IMG/VR virus record: IMGVR_UViG_3300023171_000022
Coordinates: 1-42,357 of that record
Source of the DNA: a virus
Length of the DNA: 42,357 nt
Reading direction: 5' to 3' (one strand)
Every line of letters starts with the position of its first letter. Position 1 is the first letter of the stretch. Made by a program: the position numbers and the translations under genes. Under the pieces are notes generated by a model. That model was given only the letters and a program-made list of their open reading frames with translations. It was not told the DNA's origin and did no database searches. Shown here piece by piece: positions 7,970-15,162 of the stretch.

Positions 7970-9500
7970 CCTCCACCGGCTCCAGGCCCAGCGCCTCCCT
8001 CAGCCGCTCCAGGATCCCCGTCAGTTCCTCCGGTTTGTTTTCCTTCGCACAGGCCAGCAGCACGCCGGCGCCGGTGAGATAGACCACCGCCCGCCACCCG
8101 CGCCGTTCCGTGAGACTCTCCACCCACCGCTTCCGGCCGGCGGCCGCATCACCGGCACCCATCGTTTCCAGATCGATGCCAAGTGACACCGCCAGCGCGT
8201 CCAGGTGCATCAGCCCGCCGCACGCGCCCAGCCATTTCGCCAGCGCCGGCAGATGCTGCTCGATGGCCGCCGGGCTGCTGCCGTCCGTCGGATGGGTCCA
8301 CTGCCGGTACCACGCCAGCAGCATCGCGTTGATTTCCTTTTCCAAGTCGCCTTTCGCCTTCTCCACCACCTGCGCGCCCTTCTTTTTCGCGCTGCTCTGC
8401 TCGTGGCGGCCCTTTCCGCCGGAGATCGGGAAAACGCATTGGTTCACGATCTCCAGGTATTCCGGGATCGATGCCACCTCCGCCCCCTTCAGCTTCGCCT
8501 CTTTCTCGATCTCCCGCAAAGCCGTCTCCGCCTGGGTCAGCTCCGCCACTTTGAGCGGCTCCACCTTCACCACCCACACCGCCTTCACCTCATCCGTCCA
8601 CTCGCCATCGGAGCCGGGGATCCGCAGCTGCCGGGCGATGACCATCTGCTCCGCGCCGTGCTTTTCCGCCAGCTCGCCCCACGTCGGGATCTGCTGCTCC
8701 GGCCAGTCCCGCGCATGCACCGCCAGCTCCTTTTCCTCCGGCCGGTCCTCCACGTTCCGCCACTCCGCCGGCGAGAGCGCCTTGCTGTCCCAGTAGTCCA
8801 GCACTTTGAGATTCGGCGCCTGCACCCGCATCTTCGAGGCCGTCTTGTCCCACTTCGCCGCCTTCTTTTCCGGATCGATGAATTCCCGGCGGATCCGCGC
8901 GATCGCCATCTTCTCCGGCATCGCTCCCACGCCATCACCGGGATCCACCACCTGCTGCAGCGCCTGCTCCCGCCGCCCGGTGGAGACGTTCGCCAGCACC
9001 GCGGCCGTGCTGTAGCTGATCTTCTGGCACCGCACCGCTTCCTTGATCGCCGGCTCCAGATCCACCAGGCCGATGAGTCGGGAAACATACATCTTATTCT
9101 TCCCATTCCGCTCCGCGATCTCCTGCTGCGTCCAGCCCAGATCAAGCATCGCCTTGTAGCCCTCCGCCTCTTCCACCGCGTCGAAATTCTTGCGGGCGAT
9201 GTTTTCCGTCACCGCGATCTCGATCGCCTCCTTGTCGGTCAGATCCCGCACCACGCACGGCACGATCTCCACGCTCACCAGCTTCGCCCCCCGCCACCGC
9301 CGCTCGCCCGCCACGATTTCGAAGTGCACCCCGCTGCCAGCCTCCACCTCCACCGGCCGCACGATCAGCGGCTGCAGCACGCCCTGGGATTCGATGGATT
9401 TGCCCAGCTCCTGCAGCGGCCCCGCTTCGAAGTTTTTGCGCGGCTGCATCGCCCACGCCCGCAGCTCGCTTACCGGTATTTCTTGTAGTTTCAATTTCAT
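7947..9500 (-). CDS. ParB-like protein 1 (ParB/Spo0J/RepB family)
   Basis: A 517-residue protein with a complete N-terminal ParB CTPase/nuclease-like domain: GERRWRGAK at about 65-73 and TENIARKNF at about 98-106. A helix-turn-helix follows (WTQQEIAERNGKNKMYVSRLI, about 123-143), as in Spo0J/KorB. The C-terminal 250 residues are charged and helical without a recognised domain. The Met at 9500 was chosen because it starts the ParB fold directly (MKLKLQEIPVSEL); the earlier in-frame start at 9632 adds a low-complexity leader. ParB proteins bind parS DNA, but phage homologues often act in DNA modification or transcription. No ParA is found. Confidence 0.8.
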   Translation of the reverse strand: MKLKLQEIPVSELRAWAMQPRKNFEAGPLQELGKSIESQGVLQPLIVRPVEVEAGSGVHFEIVAGERRWRGAKLVSVEIVPCVVRDLTDKEAIEIAVTENIARKNFDAVEEAEGYKAMLDLGWTQQEIAERNGKNKMYVSRLIGLVDLEPAIKEAVRCQKISYSTAAVLANVSTGRREQALQQVVDPGDGVGAMPEKMAIARIRREFIDPEKKAAKWDKTASKMRVQAPNLKVLDYWDSKALSPAEWRNVEDRPEEKELAVHARDWPEQQIPTWGELAEKHGAEQMVIARQLRIPGSDGEWTDEVKAVWVVKVEPLKVAELTQAETALREIEKEAKLKGAEVASIPEYLEIVNQCVFPISGGKGRHEQSSAKKKGAQVVEKAKGDLEKEINAMLLAWYRQWTHPTDGSSPAAIEQHLPALAKWLGACGGLMHLDALAVSLGIDLETMGAGDAAAGRKRWVESLTERRGWRAVVYLTGAGVLLACAKENKPEELTGILERLREALGLEPVEEEVPSAE

Positions 9501-9523
9501 GATTGGTTGGTTAAATTTTTCTT

Positions 9524-10300
9524 TCAGTTCAGCCACGTCAGGTCCTGGTGCGCCGCCACCTGGCCGGCGCCGCTGCCCTTCCGGTTCCGGTTCCCCTTCT
9601 GCGGCGCGGAGTAGTTCCCCGCCTTCTGGCACGAGGCCCGCGCCTCCGCCCGGCCCGCACCGGCCACCGGCACGTTGTAGACGCGCTGGATCCGCGCGCT
9701 CACCGTCGCCTTGCCGCCATCCCCGCAGGCGATCGCGATGTCATCCATCGACATATCACCGATCAGTTCCGGCCGGATCGCCTTCGCGATCGCGAAGACG
9801 GTGCGCAGCACCTGCAGCGGCTCCCGGCCGTGCCGCATGAAGTAATCCAGCACCGCTATCCACGTCCGGTCATGCTCGCCCGCCGGTTCCTCCGCCCCGC
9901 GCTCGATGAGTTCGTTCAGCGTCGGCAGCGCCGCCGCCGGCGCCGTCCGGAAGGCTTGCGCGGGTTGCTGGCGGATCCGCACGTTGGACACCGTGCCAGG
10001 CGTCCCGCTGATCACCGTCACCCCGTCCAGCCCGCCGGCGCCCAGCGGGTGGTGCAGCACCTTCGCCAGCCGGTCCACCATCCGCAGCACCCACGCCGGC
10101 TCCGCCCCGTGGGAGAAAAAGTAATCCAGCATCCCGCGGAATGCTTCCACGCGCGCCGTGATCGGATCGCCCTCATCTTCGCCCGCCTCCTTCGCCATCA
10201 GCTCCTCCGCCGGCGTCCGCTGCACCCCGAAGTGCGCCGTCGCCAGGTTCCGGTTTACGTTCCGGTCCATCCGGTCCTCGCTGTTGCCCAGGTCCCTCAT
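9524..10300 (-). CDS. Hypothetical protein with internal duplication, 258 aa
   Basis: Not recognised. Two similar segments are visible: MLDYFFSHGAEPAWVLRMVD (about 57-76) and VLDYFMRHGREPLQVLRTVF (about 149-168). Each is followed by a short helix and a Gly/Pro break, so the protein has two copies of a helical module of about 35 residues. The region after the second copy (DIAIACGDGGKATVSARIQRV) could be a helix-turn-helix. The C-terminus is Gly/Asn/Arg rich. It overlaps the upstream ASCH gene by ATGA. A DNA-binding or regulatory role is possible but unproven. Confidence 0.55.
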   Translation of the reverse strand: MRDLGNSEDRMDRNVNRNLATAHFGVQRTPAEELMAKEAGEDEGDPITARVEAFRGMLDYFFSHGAEPAWVLRMVDRLAKVLHHPLGAGGLDGVTVISGTPGTVSNVRIRQQPAQAFRTAPAAALPTLNELIERGAEEPAGEHDRTWIAVLDYFMRHGREPLQVLRTVFAIAKAIRPELIGDMSMDDIAIACGDGGKATVSARIQRVYNVPVAGAGRAEARASCQKAGNYSAPQKGNRNRKGSGAGQVAAHQDLTWLN

Positions 10301-10683
10301 GCGGCATCCTCCACGTTGAAAAATCCAAGCGCTCCCTTGTAGGGCCGGAAAGGCAACGGCTCCGCGTGCTCGAGCACGAACCCGAAGTCACCGAAAAACC
10401 AAGGCGATGGGCTCTTATGCACGCATCCCACGATCTCCACCCGCCCCACGATCCCGCCGAGCTCCAATTCCTCGAACGACGGCAGCTCGATCTGATGTGG
10501 CTCGAAGGCGCTCGCCAGTTCCAGCGTCTCCCGCGCCGCCTCATAATCATCCCGCGTCATCGTCTTCGACGCATGCACCAGCACCGGACCACGCTGCAGC
10601 GTCTTCCAGGAGCGGTTCTCGATGTTCTTATGCCCGTTGACGATCAGCCACGCCCACGGCTGGCGGATGGAAAGCGCCTTCAT
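10297..10683 (-). CDS. ASCH-domain protein
   Basis: A 128-residue protein with the ASCH beta-barrel pattern. It has an N-terminal MKALSIRQPWAWLIVNGHKNIENRSW (RQPWA...G.K..E.R), then GPVLVHASK and GGIVGRVEIVGCV, and ends in aromatic GALGFFNVE. ASCH folds bind RNA or modified nucleotides, and some hydrolyse modified nucleosides. Small ASCH proteins are common in phages next to Gp37/Gp68-type genes, as here. It overlaps that upstream gene by 4 bases, suggesting a shared job, perhaps on modified nucleosides; that is inference. Confidence 0.8.
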   Translation of the reverse strand: MKALSIRQPWAWLIVNGHKNIENRSWKTLQRGPVLVHASKTMTRDDYEAARETLELASAFEPHQIELPSFEELELGGIVGRVEIVGCVHKSPSPWFFGDFGFVLEHAEPLPFRPYKGALGFFNVEDAA

Positions 10684-11672
10684 CGTGCCACCTCCACCGT
10701 TGGAAATTCATTGTGCTCGATGCCGTCGAGCAAGCTGCCGGCCAGCTTCTTACCCGTAAGCCGGACCGTGGCCCCACCGCGAGAATAATGGTGGGCGCGT
10801 GGCCCTACCACCTCACTGACAGACCCCCACTCTCCCCACTGCTTGAAAAGAAACGGCACGCCAGCTTCTCGGCACTGATCCCGCAGCGACCTTGCCCAAT
10901 CTGGATGCATCGGGCGGGCACCTTTACCGCTTTCGCCACCGCAGATCACCCAGTCCACGAATTTACAAGGTTTGCCACCGGGCCACGTCGGAAAAATCAC
11001 CGCCTCCAAAAGCGGTTCACACGACAGAAAGCGAATCTTCGCGGGAATCATCAGCAGCGACGGAATGCGTTCATCCGCACGCTTTCGATCCTCAACCGTG
11101 GCCCCTAGCCAGACGTTTTGGGGTGGACGTCCATGTGCCCAGTTCTTCACGAATGAATAAAATTCGTCGGTATATTTATCTTCCGACTCACCACAATCTC
11201 GAATGGCTCTCGCGAGAACAGCAGTAACGCGCGCTCTCCAGTTCTGAGGCCGTTTGGTCAGCAGCAACCAGTCGAGATGCGGCGTGAGTCGGATCACATC
11301 TAACAAATCCGCCAGCCATTCGAGCGGCACCTCGTCGTCCAGCCAATCCGCCAGCGAGGCACAAAAGACCCGCTTCCGCCGTGGCTTCACATATCCAGCA
11401 GCGGATGCATTTGCCTCACCGCCTAACTGCGAAACCTGTTTTTCCCAGATCTGATTTTGAAACTCCGCCAGCTTGTTCCAACGAAGCGGAAGTTTCCAAT
11501 TGCCAGCCGATGTCCGCCGGCGCGGCTTGCCCTTGCCCCAGTTCTCGCCGCCGCGGAACCGCACGTTCCGCGCTTCCGCATAACAATTCGCGCAGCCAGG
11601 CGAGACCTTGGTGCAGCCCTCCCACGGATTGAATGTATGATCGCACCACTCGATGTTTGAATTTTCAGCCAT
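10680..11672 (-). CDS. Gp37/Gp68 family (DUF5131) radical-SAM-like protein
   Basis: A 330-residue protein starting MAENSNIEWCDHTFNPWEGC. It has a cysteine set CX6CX2C (C20, C27, C30, in GCTKVSPGCANCYAE) that is diagnostic of the phage Gp37/Gp68 family, believed to be radical-SAM-like with an Fe-S cluster. Other family features visible are LLLTKRPQNW, VWLGATVED, IRFLSCEPLLE and WVICGGESG. The reaction is unknown; the family resembles spore-photoproduct-lyase-like enzymes. The Met at 11672 fits the family start better than 11705. Its pairing with an ASCH protein suggests nucleic-acid modification. Confidence 0.85.
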   Translation of the reverse strand: MAENSNIEWCDHTFNPWEGCTKVSPGCANCYAEARNVRFRGGENWGKGKPRRRTSAGNWKLPLRWNKLAEFQNQIWEKQVSQLGGEANASAAGYVKPRRKRVFCASLADWLDDEVPLEWLADLLDVIRLTPHLDWLLLTKRPQNWRARVTAVLARAIRDCGESEDKYTDEFYSFVKNWAHGRPPQNVWLGATVEDRKRADERIPSLLMIPAKIRFLSCEPLLEAVIFPTWPGGKPCKFVDWVICGGESGKGARPMHPDWARSLRDQCREAGVPFLFKQWGEWGSVSEVVGPRAHHYSRGGATVRLTGKKLAGSLLDGIEHNEFPTVEVAR

Positions 11673-11692
11673 TTCGATATCTTCTAAATTTC

Positions 11693-11728
11693 TTCCACTG
11701 CTCACTGATCACTGCGCACTCGGCACTT
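11693..11728. repeat. CACTGATCAC/CGGCACT repeat element, copy B
   Basis: This stretch runs TTCCACTGCTCACTGATCAC, then TGCGCACTCGGCACT. It is the second copy of the element at 7931-7969, with the same order and orientation relative to the downstream leftward gene. It lies between the stop of the 108-residue gene (11736) and the Gp37/Gp68 start (11672). Confidence 0.55.
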
Positions 11729-11735
11729 TTTCCAC

Positions 11736-12062
11736 TTAACCGAAATCCCCCGCCGCCAGGTCTTTCCCGCTCACCACCACCGCTTCCTCCCGCTCCAGGG
11801 AGAAGGCCGCCATCGCCTCCAGATCCCCGCTTGCCTTCGGCACCGGCTCCCGCCGCCGCGCCGCATCCAGCACGCCCATCGCCCACAGGAACCGCAGATC
11901 GGACAGCGGTTCATAATCCGGCCGCACCGCCATGTCCTCCGCCGCAGCATTGATCAGCAGGCGGGACAGCTTGCCCACCGCATCGGCTTTCAGCCGGCCC
12001 GCGGCGCGGATGTCCCACAGCCCCGTGCAGAACTCCTGGACGATGGGGGATTTCGTGCTCAC
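11736..12062 (-). CDS. Hypothetical early protein, 108 aa
   Basis: A 108-residue, mainly helical soluble protein (GLWDIRAAGRLKADAVGKLSRLLIN...); not recognised. The start overlaps the stop of the upstream gene by 4 bases (ATGA, 12059-12062). It lies in a run of small coupled genes typical of phage early operons. Confidence 0.5.
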   Translation of the reverse strand: MSTKSPIVQEFCTGLWDIRAAGRLKADAVGKLSRLLINAAAEDMAVRPDYEPLSDLRFLWAMGVLDAARRREPVPKASGDLEAMAAFSLEREEAVVVSGKDLAAGDFG

Positions 12063-12310
12063 CCCTCACCTTCCTTCCTTGGAATCCCCTGGAACCCCAC
12101 CCACCGCACGAACTCCAGCACCCACCGGCCGCTCCGGTTCGTTCGATTTGCAAAGCCGTAGACCAGCACGTCTGACACGCCATTCCCACGGTCCACCCGC
12201 ACGAGATACAGCTCGCCCCGCGGCAGCAGCCGCGCCTCCACATCCGCCCCATCCGCCACTCCGCCGAAAAGCGTCATCGCCACCAGCTGCTGCGCGATCG
12301 GATCATTCAT
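12059..12310 (-). CDS. Hypothetical early protein, 83 aa
   Basis: An 83-residue protein starting MNDPIAQQLVAMTLFGG. It is predicted to be mostly beta (EARLLPRGELYLVRVDRG...VLVYGFANRT...WVLEFVRWVGF) and is not recognised. The start at 12310 is chosen because it follows GGACCTCC-like pairing potential and overlaps the upstream stop (12303) by 8 bases. Longer in-frame starts run deep into the upstream gene. Confidence 0.5.
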   Translation of the reverse strand: MNDPIAQQLVAMTLFGGVADGADVEARLLPRGELYLVRVDRGNGVSDVLVYGFANRTNRSGRWVLEFVRWVGFQGIPRKEGEG

Positions 12311-12920
12311 CGGGACCTCCTTTTCCGATGACTTCTCCGTAGAAAATTCCCTCACCGTGATCGCCAAAGAAGGTGCGCCGGACCACCTGTCCTTGGGCAT
12401 CCACACACACCATCGGCCGTCGAGCCCGCTTCTCCGCCATCGTCTCCACGCCTTCCAGCGCCTCCCACACTCCCAGGCACCAGCACTCCTGATGCTGGGT
12501 TGAAATTTCATCCCATGCTCCGACCTCGCAGCCCAACGTTTCCAACGCCTGCCGCCGATACATCTCCCACCCTGCTTCGAAATCCGGCGGCGGCCCCGCT
12601 TCCCGTTCGGAAACATCCGCCGGCCGCAGCGATCGCCGGTCACCGAATTGCCCGCCCTGCCGCTCCCCGAAGCGCCCGCCCGGTACTAGCAGCCGGGAAA
12701 ACAAATGAGCGATCAGCTCCGCGCACTCCCCCAGCGTCGGCGGCCGCGCCGCTTCCGGCGGGTGGGTGAAGGTCTGCCCGTCCGGCACCTTGATGATTTC
12801 GAAAATATAATGGTCCCCGCCGGCGCCGCCCACCGTCACCTCGAATAGCCGGGCATCATCCCGCGGGCTGTCCAGTTGGGGCTGTGCCAGCGCCTGCTCG
12901 TTGAGATACAGCGCGCTCAT
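12303..12920 (-). CDS. Hypothetical early protein, 205 aa
   Basis: A 205-residue soluble protein; not recognised. The N-terminal half has a beta-rich stretch (DARLFEVTVGGAGGDHYIFEIIKV). The middle is Arg/Gly/Pro rich, and the C-terminal part has a WDEISTQHQECWCLGVWEALEGV helix. It is coupled by ATGA to the upstream membrane-protein gene (12917-12920) and overlaps the next gene by 8 bases. Confidence 0.5.
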   Translation of the reverse strand: MSALYLNEQALAQPQLDSPRDDARLFEVTVGGAGGDHYIFEIIKVPDGQTFTHPPEAARPPTLGECAELIAHLFSRLLVPGGRFGERQGGQFGDRRSLRPADVSEREAGPPPDFEAGWEMYRRQALETLGCEVGAWDEISTQHQECWCLGVWEALEGVETMAEKRARRPMVCVDAQGQVVRRTFFGDHGEGIFYGEVIGKGGPDE

Positions 12921-13174
12921 TGTCCCGCCTCCTCACCCAGATTATTCCGCTGCCAGTCCTGGCGGTCCGCCTCCGCCAGCGAGCACTGCCGCGCCCGCAG
13001 CAGGACGAAGACAAAAGAGAGCTGCCAGATCACCGCCAGTGCCAGCACCACCAGCCAGCCGGCGGAGAAGGCCCCGCCCAGCGCCGCCCAGCCTTCGATC
13101 AGGATCACCACCAGCAGCCCCACCGCCGCCAGCCCCTGCCACCTCGCTTCTTTTCTCAGATACTCGGAATTCAT
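12917..13174 (-). CDS. Two-helix membrane protein, 85 aa
   Basis: An 85-residue protein with two hydrophobic helices (about 13-32, GLAAVGLLVVILIEGWAALG, and about 37-60, SAGWLVVLALAVIWQLSFVFVLL) joined by a short turn, with a charged N-terminus and C-terminal tail. This is an inner-membrane hairpin. Positive residues at both ends suggest both termini are cytoplasmic. Function is unknown; candidates are superinfection exclusion or a holin-like protein, though the lysis cassette is elsewhere. Start 13174 fits the hydrophobic layout. Confidence 0.6.
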   Translation of the reverse strand: MNSEYLRKEARWQGLAAVGLLVVILIEGWAALGGAFSAGWLVVLALAVIWQLSFVFVLLRARQCSLAEADRQDWQRNNLGEEAGQ

Positions 13175-13202
13175 TGGTTTTTGTCTTGGTTGAAATTTCG
13201 TC

Positions 13203-13478
13203 TCAGCCCTGCGCAGCCCAGAAAGCCCGCAGGAATTCCGGGTAGTCCGCGATCCGGCGTGAAGCCCCCTGCGCATACCCCACCAGCCACTCGTGGAAAT
13301 CCGGCAGGAAGATCCTTACCCCCGGCTTCGTCGCCCCCGGCTTCCGGATGTAAGGCAGATTGTCCTGGTCGATCATCCGCTGCACCTCGTCATCATCCAC
13401 CTGTAGGAACCGCCGCACGTCCGCACGCTTCACCAGCTCCACGCGAGACTTCGCCCCTTGCCCCCTCGCGGCATTCAT
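13203..13478 (-). CDS. Excisionase/MerR-like HTH protein, 91 aa
   Basis: A 91-residue basic protein. The pattern LVKRADVRRFLQVDDDEVQRMIDQDNLPYIRKPGATKPGVRIFLPDFHEWL is that of winged-helix excisionase-type DNA-binding domains (helix, turn, recognition helix, then the R.RF...D...WL end). It could be the excisionase (recombination directionality factor) for the integrase at 15849-17114, or an early regulator. It is the third gene after the divergent control region. Start 13478 overlaps the preceding stop by ATGA. Confidence 0.6.
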   Translation of the reverse strand: MNAARGQGAKSRVELVKRADVRRFLQVDDDEVQRMIDQDNLPYIRKPGATKPGVRIFLPDFHEWLVGYAQGASRRIADYPEFLRAFWAAQG

Positions 13479-13573
13479 GGCAGCACCCCCCCGCTTGCCA
13501 TCGCCGCCTTGCAACGGGCGAGGATGGCATCCAGCTCCTCCAACAGAGCTTCCAGTTTTTCCACAGGGTTCAT
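13475..13573 (-). CDS. 32-aa helical peptide
   Basis: Sequence begins MNPVEKLEALLEELDAILARC, a single amphipathic Leu-rich helix that could dimerise as a coiled coil. It has a 4-base ATGA overlap with the excisionase-like gene downstream (13475-13478). It is too short for routine calling; the overlap and regular heptad-like Leu spacing support it. Function is unknown. Confidence 0.4.
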   Translation of the reverse strand: MNPVEKLEALLEELDAILARCKAAMASGGVLP

Positions 13574-13592
13574 CGAGTCGGCGAAATGAAGA

Positions 13593-13748
13593 TTAGGCCG
13601 CTTTCTTTTCAGACCGCTCTGCGAGCTGATCCATCAGCCTGGAAACCGCTTCTTGAGGGGTGCACTGCCACTCCTGAGCTTTTGCGAGAATGAGGCGGAG
13701 CGTGCGCTCCGAGTATTGATTGGCGGGGAATTCGATAGTTGCGTTCAT
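13593..13748 (-). CDS. Small early protein, possible DNA-binding (51 aa)
   Basis: A 51-residue protein starting MNATIEFPANQYSERTLRLI and ending ERSEKKAA. A short beta-like start (ATIEFPA) followed by two helices is reminiscent of ribbon-helix-helix proteins (Arc/CopG), but the match is loose. It is the first gene of the leftward early operon, directly beside the divergent control region opposite the repressor. A Cro-like regulatory role is therefore conceivable. Confidence 0.5.
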   Translation of the reverse strand: MNATIEFPANQYSERTLRLILAKAQEWQCTPQEAVSRLMDQLAERSEKKAA

Positions 13749-13844
13749 AAGATTGCTTTGCCGTTAGGAAGACTTTTCTTCCTTTTCGGCAATACGTCAA
13801 ATAAATTTATTGTTTTTTCTGCCTAATAGGCAGACTTTCGCCGC
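13749..13844. promoter_or_regulatory. Divergent early/lysogeny control region
   Basis: About 96 AT-rich bases between the leftward early operon and the rightward repressor operon. It contains a perfect AATAAATTTATT palindrome (13800-13811 area), a TTGACG on the minus strand usable as a -35 element, a TTGCCG...CGGCAA inverted repeat enclosing GGAAGA/TCTTCC (13758-13793), and the 17-bp palindrome listed separately. This is the expected position of the genetic switch. Exact promoters cannot be fixed by eye. Confidence 0.5.
13818..13834. promoter_or_regulatory. 17-bp palindromic operator candidate
   Basis: TCTGCCTAATAGGCAGA is a perfect 8+1+8 inverted repeat, 10 bases before the GTG start of the repressor. 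A related sequence (TTGCCGTTAGGAAGACTTT) lies about 60 bases to its left; both share TAGG..AGACTTT. Dyad operators of this size are typical for HTH repressors. Binding by the neighbouring repressor is inferred. Confidence 0.55.
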
Positions 13845-14237
13845 GTGACTCTTCCTATTAACGAATTCAAATTATGGATGGACGGCAAAAATCTCAAAGC
13901 CCCAGCGGTCGCGAGCCACTTCGGCGTGAAGGAGCAAACGATTCATCACTGGAGATCGCGCGGAGTGCCGGACGGACGCCTGGACTATGTCCGCCGGTTG
14001 ATGAGCGAGTGGTCATCTATCAACCCTTTCGGACCGCGCATCGTGCTAAACCCGTCCGAATCTCAGTTCCGCCGGTGGAACAAGGCCTCATTGGCAGTCA
14101 ACCAGACTGTCGAAGATTGGGCCATTAACGGACTTGATCAACTTGCCGCGGAGTGGGAATCCGAGAACCGCTATCCCCGGGTGGCAGAAGATCCCGTCGA
14201 ATACAACGCAAAGTCGTCAAGTTCTGGCCCTGCCTGA
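13845..14237 (+). CDS. HTH repressor candidate (Cro/CI-like)
   Basis: A 130-residue protein starting at GTG. Residues about 18-42 (APAVASHFGVKEQTIHHWRSRGVP) form a clear helix-turn-helix of the Cro/CI/YdaS type, where HHW.SRG.P is typical. There is no LexA-type peptidase domain, so if it is the immunity repressor, induction would need an antirepressor, and one is encoded next. It is divergent from the early operon and preceded by the 17-bp palindrome. A Met at 13874 would cut into the domain start less favourably. Confidence 0.65.
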   Translation: MTLPINEFKLWMDGKNLKAPAVASHFGVKEQTIHHWRSRGVPDGRLDYVRRLMSEWSSINPFGPRIVLNPSESQFRRWNKASLAVNQTVEDWAINGLDQLAAEWESENRYPRVAEDPVEYNAKSSSSGPA

Positions 14238-14287
14238 GCTGCCGAAAATCAAACTGTTAGATTTCACCTCTATTTGTCACGAAAAAC

Positions 14288-15124
14288 ATGAACACCTCCA
14301 TCATCCCCATCACCGAATCAGAAACCGGCATCCAGACCGTCAATGCCCGCGAACTCCACACCTTCCTCGAAGTTGGCAAGGATTTTTCAACATGGATCAA
14401 AGATCGAATTTCCCAGTTCGGCTTCGAGGAAGGAATCGACTATTCCCCAGAATCGGGGAATAGGTCGGACGGCCTCCCAGGCAAGCCTCGGCTTGAATAC
14501 CATCTCTCTCTCGATATGGCCAAAGAAGTCTCGATGCTGGAAAAAACCCCAAAAGGAAAATTCGCGCGGCAATACTTCATCGAGTGCGAAAAACGGCTCC
14601 GCTTAGGCCTTTCCTACCCCGCGGCCGGATCCCAATCCCAGGACCTCACCGCCCGCGTCGAAAAGCTTGAGCAGGAGAGGACATTCATTCCGGAAGCAGC
14701 GGAGGACTATTTCTCTATCCTCCGCGCCCAATTGGATCTCGGCGTCCCTGCCGCCACCGCCGCCCGTAACGCCATCCGCCTGGCCCCGCCCCGCAAGCAG
14801 AAAACCGGCATCCTCCGTCATCAGGATCTCAATGGATTTGAAACCGTGCTTGATCTCCCGCGCCGCTCATCCATCCAGCCGGCGGATTCCTTGGTGAACC
14901 GGATGGTGGATGATAAATTCTATTCGACGGATGAGCTGATCCAGATGCTCCCCAGGGATCACGCGATTTTCCGCTGCAGCAAGGGCCGCGGCCAACGCTC
15001 CGCAATGGGCCGTCTAATGATGGAATACGTGAAATCCGGAAGGATTCGCCGCCAACTCAGCACCGCCCACCGCATGGAATTCATGCGCATCCCTGTAATT
15101 ATCCAATTCTCCGCCGGCAGATGA
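14288..15124 (+). CDS. AntA/AntB-type antirepressor
   Basis: A 278-residue protein. Its N-terminal about 110 residues match the AntA/AntB antirepressor domain: TVNARELHTFLEVGKDFSTWIKDRI, FEEGIDY and YHLSLDMAKEVSMLEKTPKGKFARQYFIECEKRL. The rest has a helical linker and a DNA-binding-like C-terminal segment (YSTDELIQMLPRD...MGRLMMEYVKSGRI). Antirepressors bind or inactivate phage repressors to trigger lytic growth. It is directly downstream of the peptidase-less repressor candidate, which fits. Its stop overlaps the next possible start by ATGA. Confidence 0.8.
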   Translation: MNTSIIPITESETGIQTVNARELHTFLEVGKDFSTWIKDRISQFGFEEGIDYSPESGNRSDGLPGKPRLEYHLSLDMAKEVSMLEKTPKGKFARQYFIECEKRLRLGLSYPAAGSQSQDLTARVEKLEQERTFIPEAAEDYFSILRAQLDLGVPAATAARNAIRLAPPRKQKTGILRHQDLNGFETVLDLPRRSSIQPADSLVNRMVDDKFYSTDELIQMLPRDHAIFRCSKGRGQRSAMGRLMMEYVKSGRIRRQLSTAHRMEFMRIPVIIQFSAGR

Positions 15125-15162
15125 TCTTGACGGCCTCAGCTCTAACAGCTATCCGCAGACAA

